From positions 8,218,403-8,282,402 of the forward strand of contig NC_079897.1 in NCBI RefSeq assembly GCF_024868665.1: a DNA stretch of 64,000 nucleotides. The letters are read 5' to 3'. How positions within the stretch are numbered: position 1 is the first letter of the stretch; each line of letters begins with the position of its first letter. Positions 1 through 10,049 of the stretch are shown here, in pieces. The notes beneath the pieces were generated by a model. That model searched no databases and was not told the origin of the DNA. It worked only from the letters and a program-made list of their open reading frames with translations. The position numbers and the translations under genes are program-made. Origin of the DNA: Triplophysa rosa (Eukaryota > Chordata > Actinopteri > Cypriniformes > Nemacheilidae).

Positions 1-10
1 CTCCTTGAGA

Positions 11-519
11 TACACTGCCCGTGCAAAAAAAGTCACCACCTGTATTTAACTAAGCAAATAGGTAAGAGCCTCCTATTGGATTGGAGGTATAGGTTCAGCA
101 ATGTTATGTGCCCAAAGAATGAGGTCAGCTGACTGCCTGAATATACTGAATGACCAGGTTATTCCATTAATGATTTTTTCTTCCCTGATGGCACGACATA
201 TTCCAAGATGACAATGCCAGGATTCATCGGACTCAAATTGTGAAAGAATGATTCAGGGAGCATGAGACATCATCTTCACACATGGTTTGTCCACAACAGA
301 GTCCAGACCTTAACCCCATTGAGAATCTTTTGGATGTGCTGGAGAAAACTTTGTGCAGCGGTCCGACTCTCCCATTACCAATACAAGATCTTGGAGAAAA
401 CTTATGGACATTGCAGACGCTTCTCGAAGCATTGCCACAGTGAATGCGTGCCGTAATCAAAGCTCAAGACGGTCCAACGAAATATTAGTGTTTGACTTTT
501 TTTGGGGACGGGCAGTGTA
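11..519 (+). mobile_element. Tc1/mariner relic, internally deleted, with both ends
   Basis: The element is bounded by inverted ends reading tacactgcccgt at 11 and acgggcagtgta at 508-519, each with the TA target dinucleotide of Tc1/mariner elements. The inner repeats continue as 'aaaaaaagtca' on both sides. Between them the plus strand keeps a broken Tc1 transposase C-terminus: around 170-260 a stretch resembling the region of the second catalytic Asp, and at 300-480 the usual 'DLNPIENL.DVLEKTL' block followed by 'IQDLGE', read in shifting frames. The N-terminal helix-turn-helix half and the first catalytic Asp are gone. At about 0.5 kb against the usual 1.3-1.6 kb it is a dead copy. Family assignment rests on motif recognition. 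Confidence 0.85.
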
Positions 520-1518
520 TAAAGTGCTGCAATAAAATACATTTGGAAAAAATTCTGTTGGTCAGAAATTATACATTCATATGTACAAAATTAGAAGATT
601 AAAAATGAATAAAAACTATTGAAATGCATTTTATTCAGAGTAAATGTGATTATTTTGACTACTGGCACTTTTGGTCATGGAGCTTGAGACAAACTGTCTG
701 ACAGTTTGTGTGCGTTTTGATAAAGTGAATACATGTAAATATAATTATATCCCAAACCTGATGTGTGTTTCTCTGTGTAATCCTTGTAATGCATAAGAAT
801 ACTATGGTTGATGATGATGTCTTAAATAATTATTAAAGAAATAAGTGTTAATATTACAGTTATGTTTTCCTTGAACAGCTGCTGACAGAAATTATTTTAT
901 TTCAGTGGCAAGCTGGTGATCAGGATTTGAAAAGTAATATAAAAAGATGGCTTCCACTTGCATCTGACAAGAGAGGGCCCGAAACAAGCATTGTTAGCAT
1001 TTACATGAGTTACCATTCATGCCTTCAGTCTGTCTGATGTATTAACCATGAGTCATTTTCTGTTTCCTCTCTTATCTCTTTCTGTCAGTCTGTCCTTCTT
1101 TTAAGGTACACTTACTTGAGGAGATACCAGATGTTTTATTGATCACTTCCATTTGTTTATTGTAATGTTACAATTCAAATAAATGTCTAAACATATATTT
1201 CTCATATTTCTTTGGAGCATTTTTACATAGGAGCACATGGCAACACCTACAGTGAAGTATGAAACTTGAAACCTCTAAAAAAAGTTTGTTCTGTGCATAG
1301 TCTATTCTCAGTGTAAAGTGTTTTAAGAAGGGAAAAGTAAATCACATCCCAATAAAATGATGTTTTGTTGAAAAACATTTTTAAAATGGCTTAATCTTTA
1401 CATAAAACTGAATGTCTAATACACATTTATTTTAGTAGATTTTATGAAGTGCATGATTAAGAATGAATGATATACTTAATTTAGTTTTGTTGTTCTTATT
1501 AAACGCATGTACATTTGC
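520..1518. other. AT-rich stretch, no gene seen
   Basis: I see no coding frame, splice-flanked exon, terminal repeat or tandem array in this roughly 1-kb stretch. It is AT-rich, with stops in all frames. Confidence 0.5.
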
Positions 1519-1695
1519 TGGCTGAGTGTACAGTTTTTAGATGGCATGATTGTGGCCCTATGCTGGCAGTGTCAGCTCACGTTAAGCACCATGACTCGGG
1601 CCAGTGGTGGCTGAGTGTACGGTTTTTAGTTGGCGTGATTGTGGCCCTATGCTGGCAGTGTCGGCTCACTTTAAGCAACCGGACTCGGGCCAGTG
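1519..1695. repeat. 89-bp tandem duplication
   Basis: Two copies of an 89-bp unit (1519-1607 and 1608-1695) start with tggctgagtgta and end with ctcgggccagtg, with a few substitutions. The following ~150 bp keeps many short 'tgggcc' motifs, which suggests a longer degenerate repeat. The short ORFs here come from the repeat and resemble no protein I know. Confidence 0.85.
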
Positions 1696-4197
1696 TACAT
1701 GGGCCGATTCTGGGGCATCATTCATCCCAGATTTGGCATGAGTCTGGCAACCGCAACTGGGCCAATTTATTTTTTCTGGCCTGCCGGAGTTGGGCCATTT
1801 TTGGGCCGAACTGTTTTGGCTACCTGGGCGTTACCTTTGCACCTTAACCACATTGTCTGGACAATGAGTGAGTGGAGTGCGCTTGATTCATATGAAAGTG
1901 TGATCCGTTGGTTGGTAGAATGTCCATCTAGAAAACATGTCGCTTTCACGGTTAATGTGTAGCCTAATTATTATGAGACGTCATATTATCCCTTTATAAC
2001 AAGAAAATATATCATTTAAATGCCATATTATCCCAGGGACGTCATTTCCACTGTGGACATGTCCCCCTCACTTTTCAAAATCATTTTCAAATGTGTTTGT
2101 AATGATTTTTTTAACCACACGCCGTCATCGCCACGGAGATGTAGCCTACTAGGAACGAGCAGGACACAGAGAGTCTGCCTGTCGATGCGCGCGTCGCGTG
2201 CACACTCTAAAAAAAGATCACTGAAAGATTGTTTTCAATCACGTGGTTTTGATATGAATTGAATAGAAACCTGTTTTTACATGGTCGTTGTTTCGGTAGG
2301 CTATGTTAAGCTGTTTCCTTATAATGGACTTCTGTGGGGAAGAAACGCGCAATGCGTGATTTATTACTTTTTTTGTTTAATAAGGACTCGTTCTTTTAAC
2401 AGCAGTTAGTGTTTATAACAAGGCTTGACATGACAACTGTACGTTAAACCTCGTTAAGCATTTTAGAAAGTCATCCTCGTCTCCTTCCGACCGCAGATTC
2501 AGGTTTACAAGCCCAGTTTTCCTCCGTTTCACAGTCAATACTCGCATTTCCCCCTTAATGAACATCCACTTTTGCTACACAATAAAAACACATTTTGGTT
2601 TAATCAATTTAAACAATCACAAATAACGCAAAATATAGGTATTTTGAATTTGTGATAGGATTCAAATCAAAAACATTTCCCCCCATTTTGTGTCCCCCCC
2701 ACTTCTCAAACCAAAGTTACACTTGTATTATCCCGTCAAAACGAGAAAATATATTGTTTTAACGACATATGATCTCGTTATTATGACATAATTGAGTGGA
2801 AAAATAAAATGTATGTGGCAGCAATACGCCACCGTACGTAATATCTCGGGCTGCGACTGATACAAGTTATCCATCACTTCTACTTTTTGTGCGTGCACTC
2901 ACTGCACTTGCTGCCCGGCCGTTCCCAATGACATACAGATCCGCAGCATTGCCATCTACTGACTAAAACCAAAACGGCAACCGATGTCGAATAGAGATTA
3001 ATGATTACAGACCAGACATTAGTGTTAGTAAAAATATATTTAATACATGTGTAATACATAAGGGAGATAAATATGATTAGATAAATAGTAGGCCTTTCAT
3101 AACGCGACAGCAGTGTGGGTCCGTGGGCGGCTGTAGACTACACCCCTACCACCGGCAATAATGGTACGACCCAGCGCAAGTGCATAGATGTAAAATTAGA
3201 AAAACAAGTAATTTTTGTGTTTTGTTCGAAAATCTGAAATTCTGAGGCAATTACCCAAACACGTATAATTGAAAATGAAACTAACAGACAATTATCCATT
3301 TGTGAAGTACCCATGAAAATTGAAAATGAAAGTTTGAAACCAATTTTCATTTGATTAATTTTGATGGTGAAAATTGAAAAAAGAACTGCAAAGCGTTACA
3401 CGGACCAATGCACCATAAAAACATAATTTGTTAAAATTTTGAAAAACAGAAATTTAAAAAATCTAATCTTGGAAGTCTTCATATATATTAAATTATTATT
3501 CATGTTACTTAAGAACTGGATGTGCTTATTTTTCTTTGTTACTTTGAATTCTAATTCTATATATTATTAAATTATATATTAAATATACAAATAAAAAAAA
3601 ACTTATAATAACATTTAAATGAACAAAATATCTGAGTGACACAGTTGGTGTAGGAATTTTTATTGACCACCAGATGGCGAAGTAGAGCACTGTGTCAAAA
3701 GCTTCGAAGCACCGATACATTTTTTTTTAAAAGCCTCATTGATTCAGAAGCTTCATTCGGCACATCCATACTGTTTACCACTTGCTCAACACACTTATAC
3801 TGCAATCGGTAGAAAACAAAGAAACGCCTGCTAAAACGGGCTCACCGATACCATCGCCCCTCTCGTCTTCTCCGCCATTACTTCCTCCGTTTTCTTTAGA
3901 CCAATCACAGCGCCTGAGGCAGGACTTAACCCTCATTTAACCAATAACATTGCTCAAACTTGCGGATACAAAAGATAGTATACATTCAATATTGCACATT
4001 CGTGAAAATGAAAATTTTAACCCAATATAAACAAGCATATTAAACATACATTTAACTGAATCAAAACCAGGAAGAAACTCGACCCTGGGTTACAAATGTA
4101 AAATCCAATCAACATTACAATATCAAGGGGGACTACAGGTTTTGAAATTATCATACAGCCCTACCATTATGTATATTAAAATTAAATTAGTTGATTC
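1696..4197. other. Non-coding stretch with decayed repeats
   Basis: No gene is recognisable. Two related segments lie about 0.77 kb apart (around 1990-2040 and 2725-2790). Both carry 'tattatccc' followed by 'gaaaatatat', and each has a nearby run of pyrimidines of the form gtcccccccact. They may be the ends of a decayed transposon. Around 3660-3850 the 'cttcgaagcaccga' and 'cttcattcggcac' motifs look like a fish interspersed repeat, but I cannot assign it. Confidence 0.45.
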
Positions 4198-4989
4198 TGT
4201 TGGACTTTTGAGGCAGTCCTGCATGTTCAAAAATTTGCACAGAGACGTTCTCCAAAATCGATTAGAAGTTTATTATCAGATGTAAAAAGGAGTAACAAAG
4301 CTTTGGGTTGTCAGATGATCTCCTCACTCCACCACAAGCCAACAACCCAGATATTCAAAAACACACATATTTATTCAGTATGTGACGTCGCTCACATCTT
4401 CTGACTCCTCCTCCGTCTCTAGGGAGTATTGCTCCCTGGCAACCAATCACCGTGAACCAGGTTATCTGACTCCGTCCTTTTTCTTAGTTCCTGCAAAATA
4501 ACAACATCTCACAACATACATCCTGTGGTCAGTCGCTAGTTTTGAGGAATGTTCTCTAGAGACAGTTTCTTTTGGGAAGTGGTCTCCTAGAGACAGTTTC
4601 TTGTGGCCGGACAACATACCAACATTCTTAACATTCTTTTAGTAAAAAGAAAACACTCAATCATCTAATGCTTTTAATTATGTAGCGTTGTTTCTTAATC
4701 CTATGATTCATTAAAACACTTCACAACTCATGATTATACTTAAAACATATGCAGTGGATTGATTCATAACATTTCTTTTCTGTGTGACTCTTTGTGTGTG
4801 TGTGTGTTGACTTAATTAAATTTATGGTTCCAACCCCCACTTATCACTCCGTTTGCCACAGTAACTTTCCACTGAGTAAAATAGAAAGCACAATGACAAA
4901 AGCACACAGCTTAATGATTTAATGAAAGAAAACACTTATTGATTATATTGATAATTAAATCATACTTTTATCTGAAAAATATTTCCACA
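4198..4989 (-). mobile_element. Endogenous retrovirus 3' LTR (minus strand)
   Basis: Read on the minus strand, this ~790-bp block starts TGTGGA directly after a purine-rich tract (aagagagggaa, about 4990-5001) and ends CCAACA, as expected for an LTR with short imperfect inverted ends. It contains a polyadenylation-type aataaa near 4370 and follows an envelope C-terminus by only ~26 bases. This order (env end, polypurine tract, LTR) is that of a retrovirus 3' end. I saw no matching 5' LTR in the window, because the satellite array begins right behind the env fragment. The outer boundary at 4198 is inferred from the TG/CA rule and no target duplication can be tested. Confidence 0.72.
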
Positions 4990-5015
4990 ATTCCCTCTCT
5001 TGACCTCGTAAGAGG

Positions 5016-5247
5016 TCACACATCATCTTCTCCTTCATCTTCTGCTAGATCACTTGATAACAAAGGCATACTGTATGGGGGTGGAGATTCTTTCTTTTCA
5101 ATAGCTGTAACAATTAATCTATTGCACAGTGATCTAATACAGGGAATACAACAACACCCACAGGTGATTAATATGGCTAGGAAAACTCCAATCGATTCTA
5201 CAATGGACATCACCACAGCTTCATCTTGTTGCTGTTGTATTCACCCT
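5016..5247 (-). pseudogene. Retroviral envelope, transmembrane subunit C-terminus
   Basis: The minus-strand frame encodes the tail of a retroviral Env: a hydrophobic membrane-spanning segment ('GVFLAILITCG'), a juxtamembrane cysteine cluster 'CCCIPC' of the kind that is palmitoylated, and a short acidic cytoplasmic tail ending EDEGEDDV before a stop. Upstream the frame is closed by a stop near 5250 and the sequence then runs into tandem repeats, so the surface subunit and ectodomain are missing. In a complete retrovirus Env mediates attachment and fusion; this fragment cannot. The polypurine tract and LTR follow directly, which supports the call. The tail looks like those of fish endogenous retroviruses; the exact lineage is inference. 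Confidence 0.75.
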
Positions 5248-5329
5248 CTCTAGTAATGTCTTCTTATCTTTACAAAATCAACACTTCTTTAAAACTTAAT
5301 ACCTTACAATCCTGTGGTCACAGGAAGTC

Positions 5330-7085
5330 CCACACGTAACACTTTTGGCGCGGCTCCCATAGGTAGCTAATGGACACACCATTTTTAAACCTCTGGAGCA
5401 CATCTATGAGCCTTAATGCACGTCATTGGGAAAGGCTAAGCCTCTCATGCTATATAACTCCTTACTTAGGCTTATAATGACCCTTAAAAGGCTTTGTTCA
5501 TTATTTACCTATAAGGCTCCCATTAAATAGGTCACGAATGTACATGCCACACGTAACACTTTTGGCACGGCTCCCATAGGTAGCTAATGGACACACCATT
5601 TTTAAGCTTCTGGAGCACAACTGTGAGCCTTAATGCACATCATTGTGAAGGGCTGTGACTCTCATACACTCTACTGTTGGCTAAAACTATAGAACTCCTT
5701 ACTTAGGCTTATAATGACCCTTAATAGGCTTTGGCCATTATTTACCTATGAGGGTCCCATTAAAGAAGTTACACATGTATTGTCATTTTGAGCATTATAA
5801 CCATGTTACAAAGCTGTAATAAACAGGTAATTGCCAAACTGAGTCACACACACTTTTGGAACGGCCACCCATAGGTAGCTAATGGACACACCATTTTTAA
5901 GCTTCTGGAGCACATCTATGAGCATTAATGCACGTAATTGTGAAGGGCTAAGCCTCTCATACACCCTACTGTTGGTTAAAGCTGTATAACTCCTTACTTA
6001 GTCTTATAATGACCCTTAATAGGCTTTGGCCATTATTTACCTATGAGGGTCCCATTAAATAAGTTACACATGTATTGTCATTTTGAGCATAATAATCATG
6101 TTACAAAGCTGTAATAAACAGGTAATTGCCAAACTGAGTCACACACACTTTTGGAACGGCTCCCATAGGTAGCTAATGGACACACAATTTTAAAGCTTCT
6201 GCAGCACATCTATGAGCCTTAATGCACGTCATTGTGAAGGGCTGTGACTCTCATACACTCTACTGTTGGTTAAAGCTATATATCTCCCTACTCCCTACAG
6301 AGTCCTTAGGTTTTATGTGAGAAAACCATGAGTTGTTTGTTTTTACTTCTCATGTGTTTTCTCATGTCTCGTCATTGGCCCCGCTCCTCTCGTTTCCTTG
6401 TTATCTTTCCCTGAGTGTCTTATTACCCACACCTGCCCTGTGTCATTATCCCTCGTTTGTCTCTCCCTATATATACCCTCATGTTTCTTTGTCTCGTTGC
6501 TCATGTATTACGTATGTTCGGTGCATGTGTTTGTACCTGTACCCTGTGCTTATGTGCCTGTGTTTTGTATAATCTCGTGTTCGCGTCCTCGTCTTGATGT
6601 CTGTTCCCCTAAAGTGAGTTTAGTTTTGTCTTAGTTCTGTTTTGCCCCATTGCGGGAAGTTTTTCTTTTGCATTTTGTTACAATTAGTCCTGTCTGTGTT
6701 TTCCCCCATCGTGGGTGTTTTGTTTGGTTTTATTAAAGTCTTTGTGTTAACCCCTTCATTGCCGCTGCCTGCATTTGGGTTCTTCTTTCACGCCAGTTCA
6801 TGACACTATGCCTCTCATACACTCTACTGTTGGTTAAAGCTGTATAACTCCTTACTTAAGCTTATAATGACCCTTAATAGGCTTTGTCTATTATTTACCT
6901 ATGAGAGTCCCATTAAATAAGTTACGAATGTACATGCCACACGTAACACTTTTGGCACGGCTCACATAAGTAGCTAATGGACACACCATTTTTAAGCTTC
7001 TGGAGCACAACTGTGAGCCTTAATGCACGTCATAGTGAAGGGCTGTTCCTCTTATACACTCTACTGTTGGTTTAAGCTGGATAAA
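5330..7085. repeat. Satellite-like tandem array, ~294-bp unit
   Basis: A unit recognisable by 'cacttttgg' and the following 'gctaatggacacac' occurs at 5340, 5557, 5851, 6146 and 6947. Spacings are 217, 294 and 295 bp; the last gap of 801 bp is 294-311 bp once the inserted LTR is removed. The first spacing is shorter because that unit lacks the ctactgttggttaaagct segment and a 'tgtcattttgagca' segment. Units differ by scattered substitutions and share 'cttataatgacccttaa'. No coding capacity is evident. Confidence 0.9.
6316..6805 (+). mobile_element. Ty3/gypsy-type LTR inside the satellite array
   Basis: The block starts tgtgagaaa and ends ttcatgaca. It contains a TATA-like tatatata near 6470, an attaaa polyadenylation signal near 6733 and the 'tgcctgcatttgggttc' ending common to fish gypsy LTRs. 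The same order of motifs occurs in the minus-strand LTR at 45311-45894, which supports the identification. No internal region is attached, so it is probably a solo LTR. There is no clean short target duplication. Instead the satellite segment ctctcatacactctactg is present on both sides, which suggests insertion at the junction of two array units or later recombination. The several short ORFs here are artefacts. Confidence 0.7.
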
Positions 7086-7870
7086 TCATTGCCAAAGCAA
7101 ACGAGACCACTGACAGGGGTCTTACTCTGTCTACCTAATTTTGGGCCCTTCCAGTGAATCGCAGATGTGAGAAAACATGGTGTAGATGCACACCGCGCTT
7201 TTATGTGCACGTTCGACCCGAAAAGTCAAAGAAAAGGGCTTTGGGCTGTTTAAGCGTGTGTCACACAGCCGCTGGGCTCAAATGAGGCAGTCAGCTCCGA
7301 AACGGGGTCCCCCGGGGCGTCGGGTGGCGTCCGGGTCTTCGGGCAGGCTTCGGGGGCGTCGGGTAGGCCTCCCTCAAGTTTAGGCTGCAAGGGGGATGCG
7401 CAGGCGTTCTGTGGATGGAGGCGTGGCCAGCGGGAAGCCCCGCCCAAAATAGGTTACAAGGGGCACGCGTAGGCTTCTCGTGTACGTCGGGGTCCGGAGC
7501 CGGCCCGTAGTCTGCAAGGGGGTTGCTTAGGCGCTCTTCGGGAGGCCCGGTCGCAACCTGATCGGCGCGCGTGGCTTAGGCTGGGACAGTACGTCGAGTC
7601 GCCCCCTCGTGGTTCTGCCCAAGAGAGCGCCTAACCCTTCGTTCCGTGACTAAAAAATTAGGCACTTTGGGCATTTTTCTGGGGTCCCCCGGGCGTCGCC
7701 GCCGCCCCATGACGCTTCCGTTCGATCGCGGGCGCTCTCCCCTTCGTTTCGGCACCGCCGGGCGACCTTGGAAAAATTTGGGTCGTCGGCGCGCAGCGTC
7801 CATAACTAGCCGTCCGGCGCGTGTCAACTAAGTTACACGTTTGATGGCCTTATTGGTTGTAATGGAAATG
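7086..7870. other. CpG-rich block of unknown nature
   Basis: After AT-rich surroundings the sequence becomes strongly GC- and CpG-rich, especially 7290-7820. Three degenerate direct repeats occur at about 7388, 7457 and 7531, each built on gcaagggg followed by 'gcgtaggc/gcgcaggc' and about 70 bp apart. Open frames exist on both strands but none resembles a protein I know. It could be part of a ribosomal DNA spacer, a GC-rich repeat or a promoter-like CpG island. I cannot decide from sequence alone. Confidence 0.4.
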
Positions 7871-7871
7871 A

Positions 7872-7925
7872 TGGTCTCTGTGAGTCCCCACTGGGCACTC
7901 TAACCACTGAGCTATATGAAAGCTT
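7872..7925 (-). other. tRNA 5'-half-like segment (A-box)
   Basis: On the minus strand this reads 'tagctcagtggttagag', a very good RNA polymerase III A-box of tRNA type, followed by an anticodon-arm-like gtgcccagtggggactc. No B-box follows within 100 bases, so it is not a full tRNA gene. It is more likely the head of a broken tRNA-derived SINE. Confidence 0.4.
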
Positions 7926-7989
7926 TTTTATTTAAATGCCTCTGATTGGCCAGTATATTCGATGAACTTGATTGGCTGTAATGCTCAAA

Positions 7990-8530
7990 GCTGAAGCAGA
8001 GCAAAACGTCTCGGTTACGTTGTGTCGACAGAATGGGGTTTGACTTGAGAACCTATCATCTTCTGACTAACTTTGAAAAGGACATAATATCCGGGTATAA
8101 AAGGAAGATGACGTGCTGCATTTATTCACCTTTTGTGCTGAGGAGCCTGAGAAGCATCTCTCGACTGCTGCAGCGGGCGGCAATCATTGTGGCATGAAGG
8201 ACAGAGACGTTCTCTTTCTGTCGGTCTCTCGACATTGTGTCGACAGAATGGGCTCCTATTGAAAACGCCACGGCGCTGTGCCGCATCACAATCTCTAGCG
8301 AAGCGACGCTGACTGGCCTGGGCGTGTCAGATGTGAGCACTAGCGCGAAATTGTAACCATCCAGTGGAGAGGTAGGGGGTCCCAGAACTTTGGAAAAGGT
8401 GGGAAGCCCCTGACACTGACCGTCACAGACGGAGGCCTTCTTTCTATAACGGCGAGAAGCCGCCCGGCACCGTAAGGGCCACTGGGGAAGCGCTATTTCC
8501 TCACTGAGGAAACACGCTACGGAGACCACT
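7990..8530 (-). repeat. DIRS-1 3' terminal region (inverted terminal repeat)
   Basis: Read on the minus strand this is the 3' end of the DIRS element whose genes lie at 8843-12546. It shares 'cgacacaatgtcgagagacc', the 'ttcatgccacaatg' segment, a 'cttttatacccg' segment and gataggttctcaag with the ends of the second DIRS copy at 36403-36840 and 43130-43789. On the plus strand a TATA-like 'gggtataaaagga' (about 8093) sits where DIRS 5' promoters lie, as expected for an inverted copy of the 5' end. A 135-codon minus-strand ORF inside it reflects the repeat and not a separate gene. Confidence 0.7.
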
Positions 8531-8842
8531 TCCTACCGTAGGGAGGAGTTTAGTGGAGACACCAACATGGTCTCGCCGGCAGGAGAGGACTCATGGGAGA
8601 ACTCATGGGAAGAATGTGCGGACTGAAGGGAGTACCGCAAGAGGTGGAGGCCCACCTAGGGGAGGTCATGGGTTACCAACATGGGAACCAGACCATGAGG
8701 ATACATCAGACGGAACCACCCTGCTGGGGGGTTTACTACGTGTGGAGCACTAGGCCCGGTTAGAACTATGTGCTAGATAACTCCGCTGATACCCGGCCTA
8801 AGGAGACAGGGCTGCTCCGCCCACCCCGCCACCAGGAAGTGC

Positions 8843-9948
8843 TTAGTGATGGATGGAATGCCTATTCTTCACCCGGTGGGGGATGAAGGGAGGCAGAATA
8901 GCACACACCGACCCACCTGGGAGGGGGAAGGCGCTTTTGCAGGCGTACACCCTACCGGCCGCCGGTCTCACCTGTTGGTACCATGCAAGACTCAGGCTGA
9001 CACTGGTTCCACATGGAGGCTGTAGAACCTCGTGAAGGTATTGGGCGTAGCCCAACCCGCAGCTCTGCATATGTCTGTCAGAGACGCGCCCTAAGCCAGT
9101 GCCCACGAGGAGGCTACACCTCATGTGGAATGTGCCCTCATTGCTGGTGATCTTGGGACTGGTATGCCGTAGCGACGTCGTCCACGATCCAGTGCACCAC
9201 AATCTCTGTTTCGAGACAGCCCTCCCCTTTTGCTGACCTCCAAAACAGACAAAGAGCTGCTCAGAGCTCATAAATCTAAAGTAGAGGCACAGCGCGCATA
9301 CTGGACACAACACGGATGGGGTTGGGTCTTCCTCCCCGGTGGGGAGCGCCTGCAAGTTCACCACCTGGTCCCCAAAGGGAGTGGTGGGAACTTTGGGCAT
9401 GTAGCCGGGCCGGGGTCTCAGGATAACGTGAGAGTCTTCATGCCCGAACTCTAAGCAGTCAGTGGACACGGAGAATGTTTGTAGGTCCCCTACCCTCTTA
9501 ATGGAGGCGAGCGCCACCAGGAGAGCCGTCTTCATTGTAAGATGAGAAAGAGCGGCATCTCTCAGTGGCTCGAAAGGGGGCCTGTGGAGGCCCGCTAGGA
9601 CCACATCGAGGTCCCAAGAGGGTACGGAGCGTGTACAAGGCAAATTCAGCCTTCTCGCACCCCTTAGGAACCTAATGATCAGGTCGTGCTGTCCCAGAGA
9701 CTTACCAGCAACTGGTTCGTGATGAGTGGCAATGGCGGCTTCATACACTTTCAGTGTGGAAGGGGAGAGATTACTCTCAAGTCTCTCTTGCAGGAAGGAC
9801 AACACGTTCCCGATTGAGAAACTCCGTGGGTATTCTCCTCGAGAAGAGCACTAGGACAAGAAGAGGCACCACTTAAAGGCATACAGCCGTCTAGTGGCAG
9901 GTGCCCTAGCCTGAGTGATGGTCTCAACCACCGCAGGGGGTAGGCCAC
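8843..9948 (-). pseudogene. DIRS tyrosine recombinase (decayed)
   Basis: The minus strand encodes the recombinase of a DIRS-type retrotransposon, which integrates the circular DNA copy in place of an integrase. The N-terminal core-binding part starts near 9940 with 'ETITQARAPATRRLYA' in another frame. From 9805 the frame runs through 'LSPSTLKVYEAAIATHH', 'LLVALASIKRVGDLQ' (first catalytic Arg region) and 'VPTTPFGDQVVNLQALP' to 'LFVCFGGQQKGRAVSKQRL'. It then slips out of frame, so the HxxR box and the catalytic Tyr near 'YAQYLHEVLQPP' are not read in the correct frame. With at least two frameshifts it is non-functional. RNase H and RT lie immediately upstream, in the normal DIRS order. Confidence 0.85.
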
Positions 9949-10049
9949 TCAGGATCTCCTCTTCCCATCCAGGAGCCAGACATGGAGGTTCCAGAGGTCT
10001 GGTCTCGGATGCCACAACGTTCCCTTCCCCTGCAAAAGAAGGTCCTTTG

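Noticed and set aside
6333..6634. Three overlapping plus-strand ORFs
   Set aside because: They lie inside the gypsy LTR and shift frames within the same 250 bases; no domain.
5330..7085. CRISPR-like array
   Set aside because: Units are ~294 bp, contiguous and divergent with no short identical repeats or unique spacers; the genome is eukaryotic.
7186..7831. GC-rich ORFs on both strands
   Set aside because: CpG-rich sequence has few stops by composition alone; Arg/Gly/Pro-rich translations show no domain.
7872..7925. Functional tRNA gene
   Set aside because: Only an A-box-like half is present; there is no B-box or closing acceptor stem.
8122..8529. 135-codon minus-strand ORF
   Set aside because: It lies within the DIRS-1 terminal repeat, and the same sequence recurs in the DIRS-2 ends; there is no domain and it is explained by the repeat.
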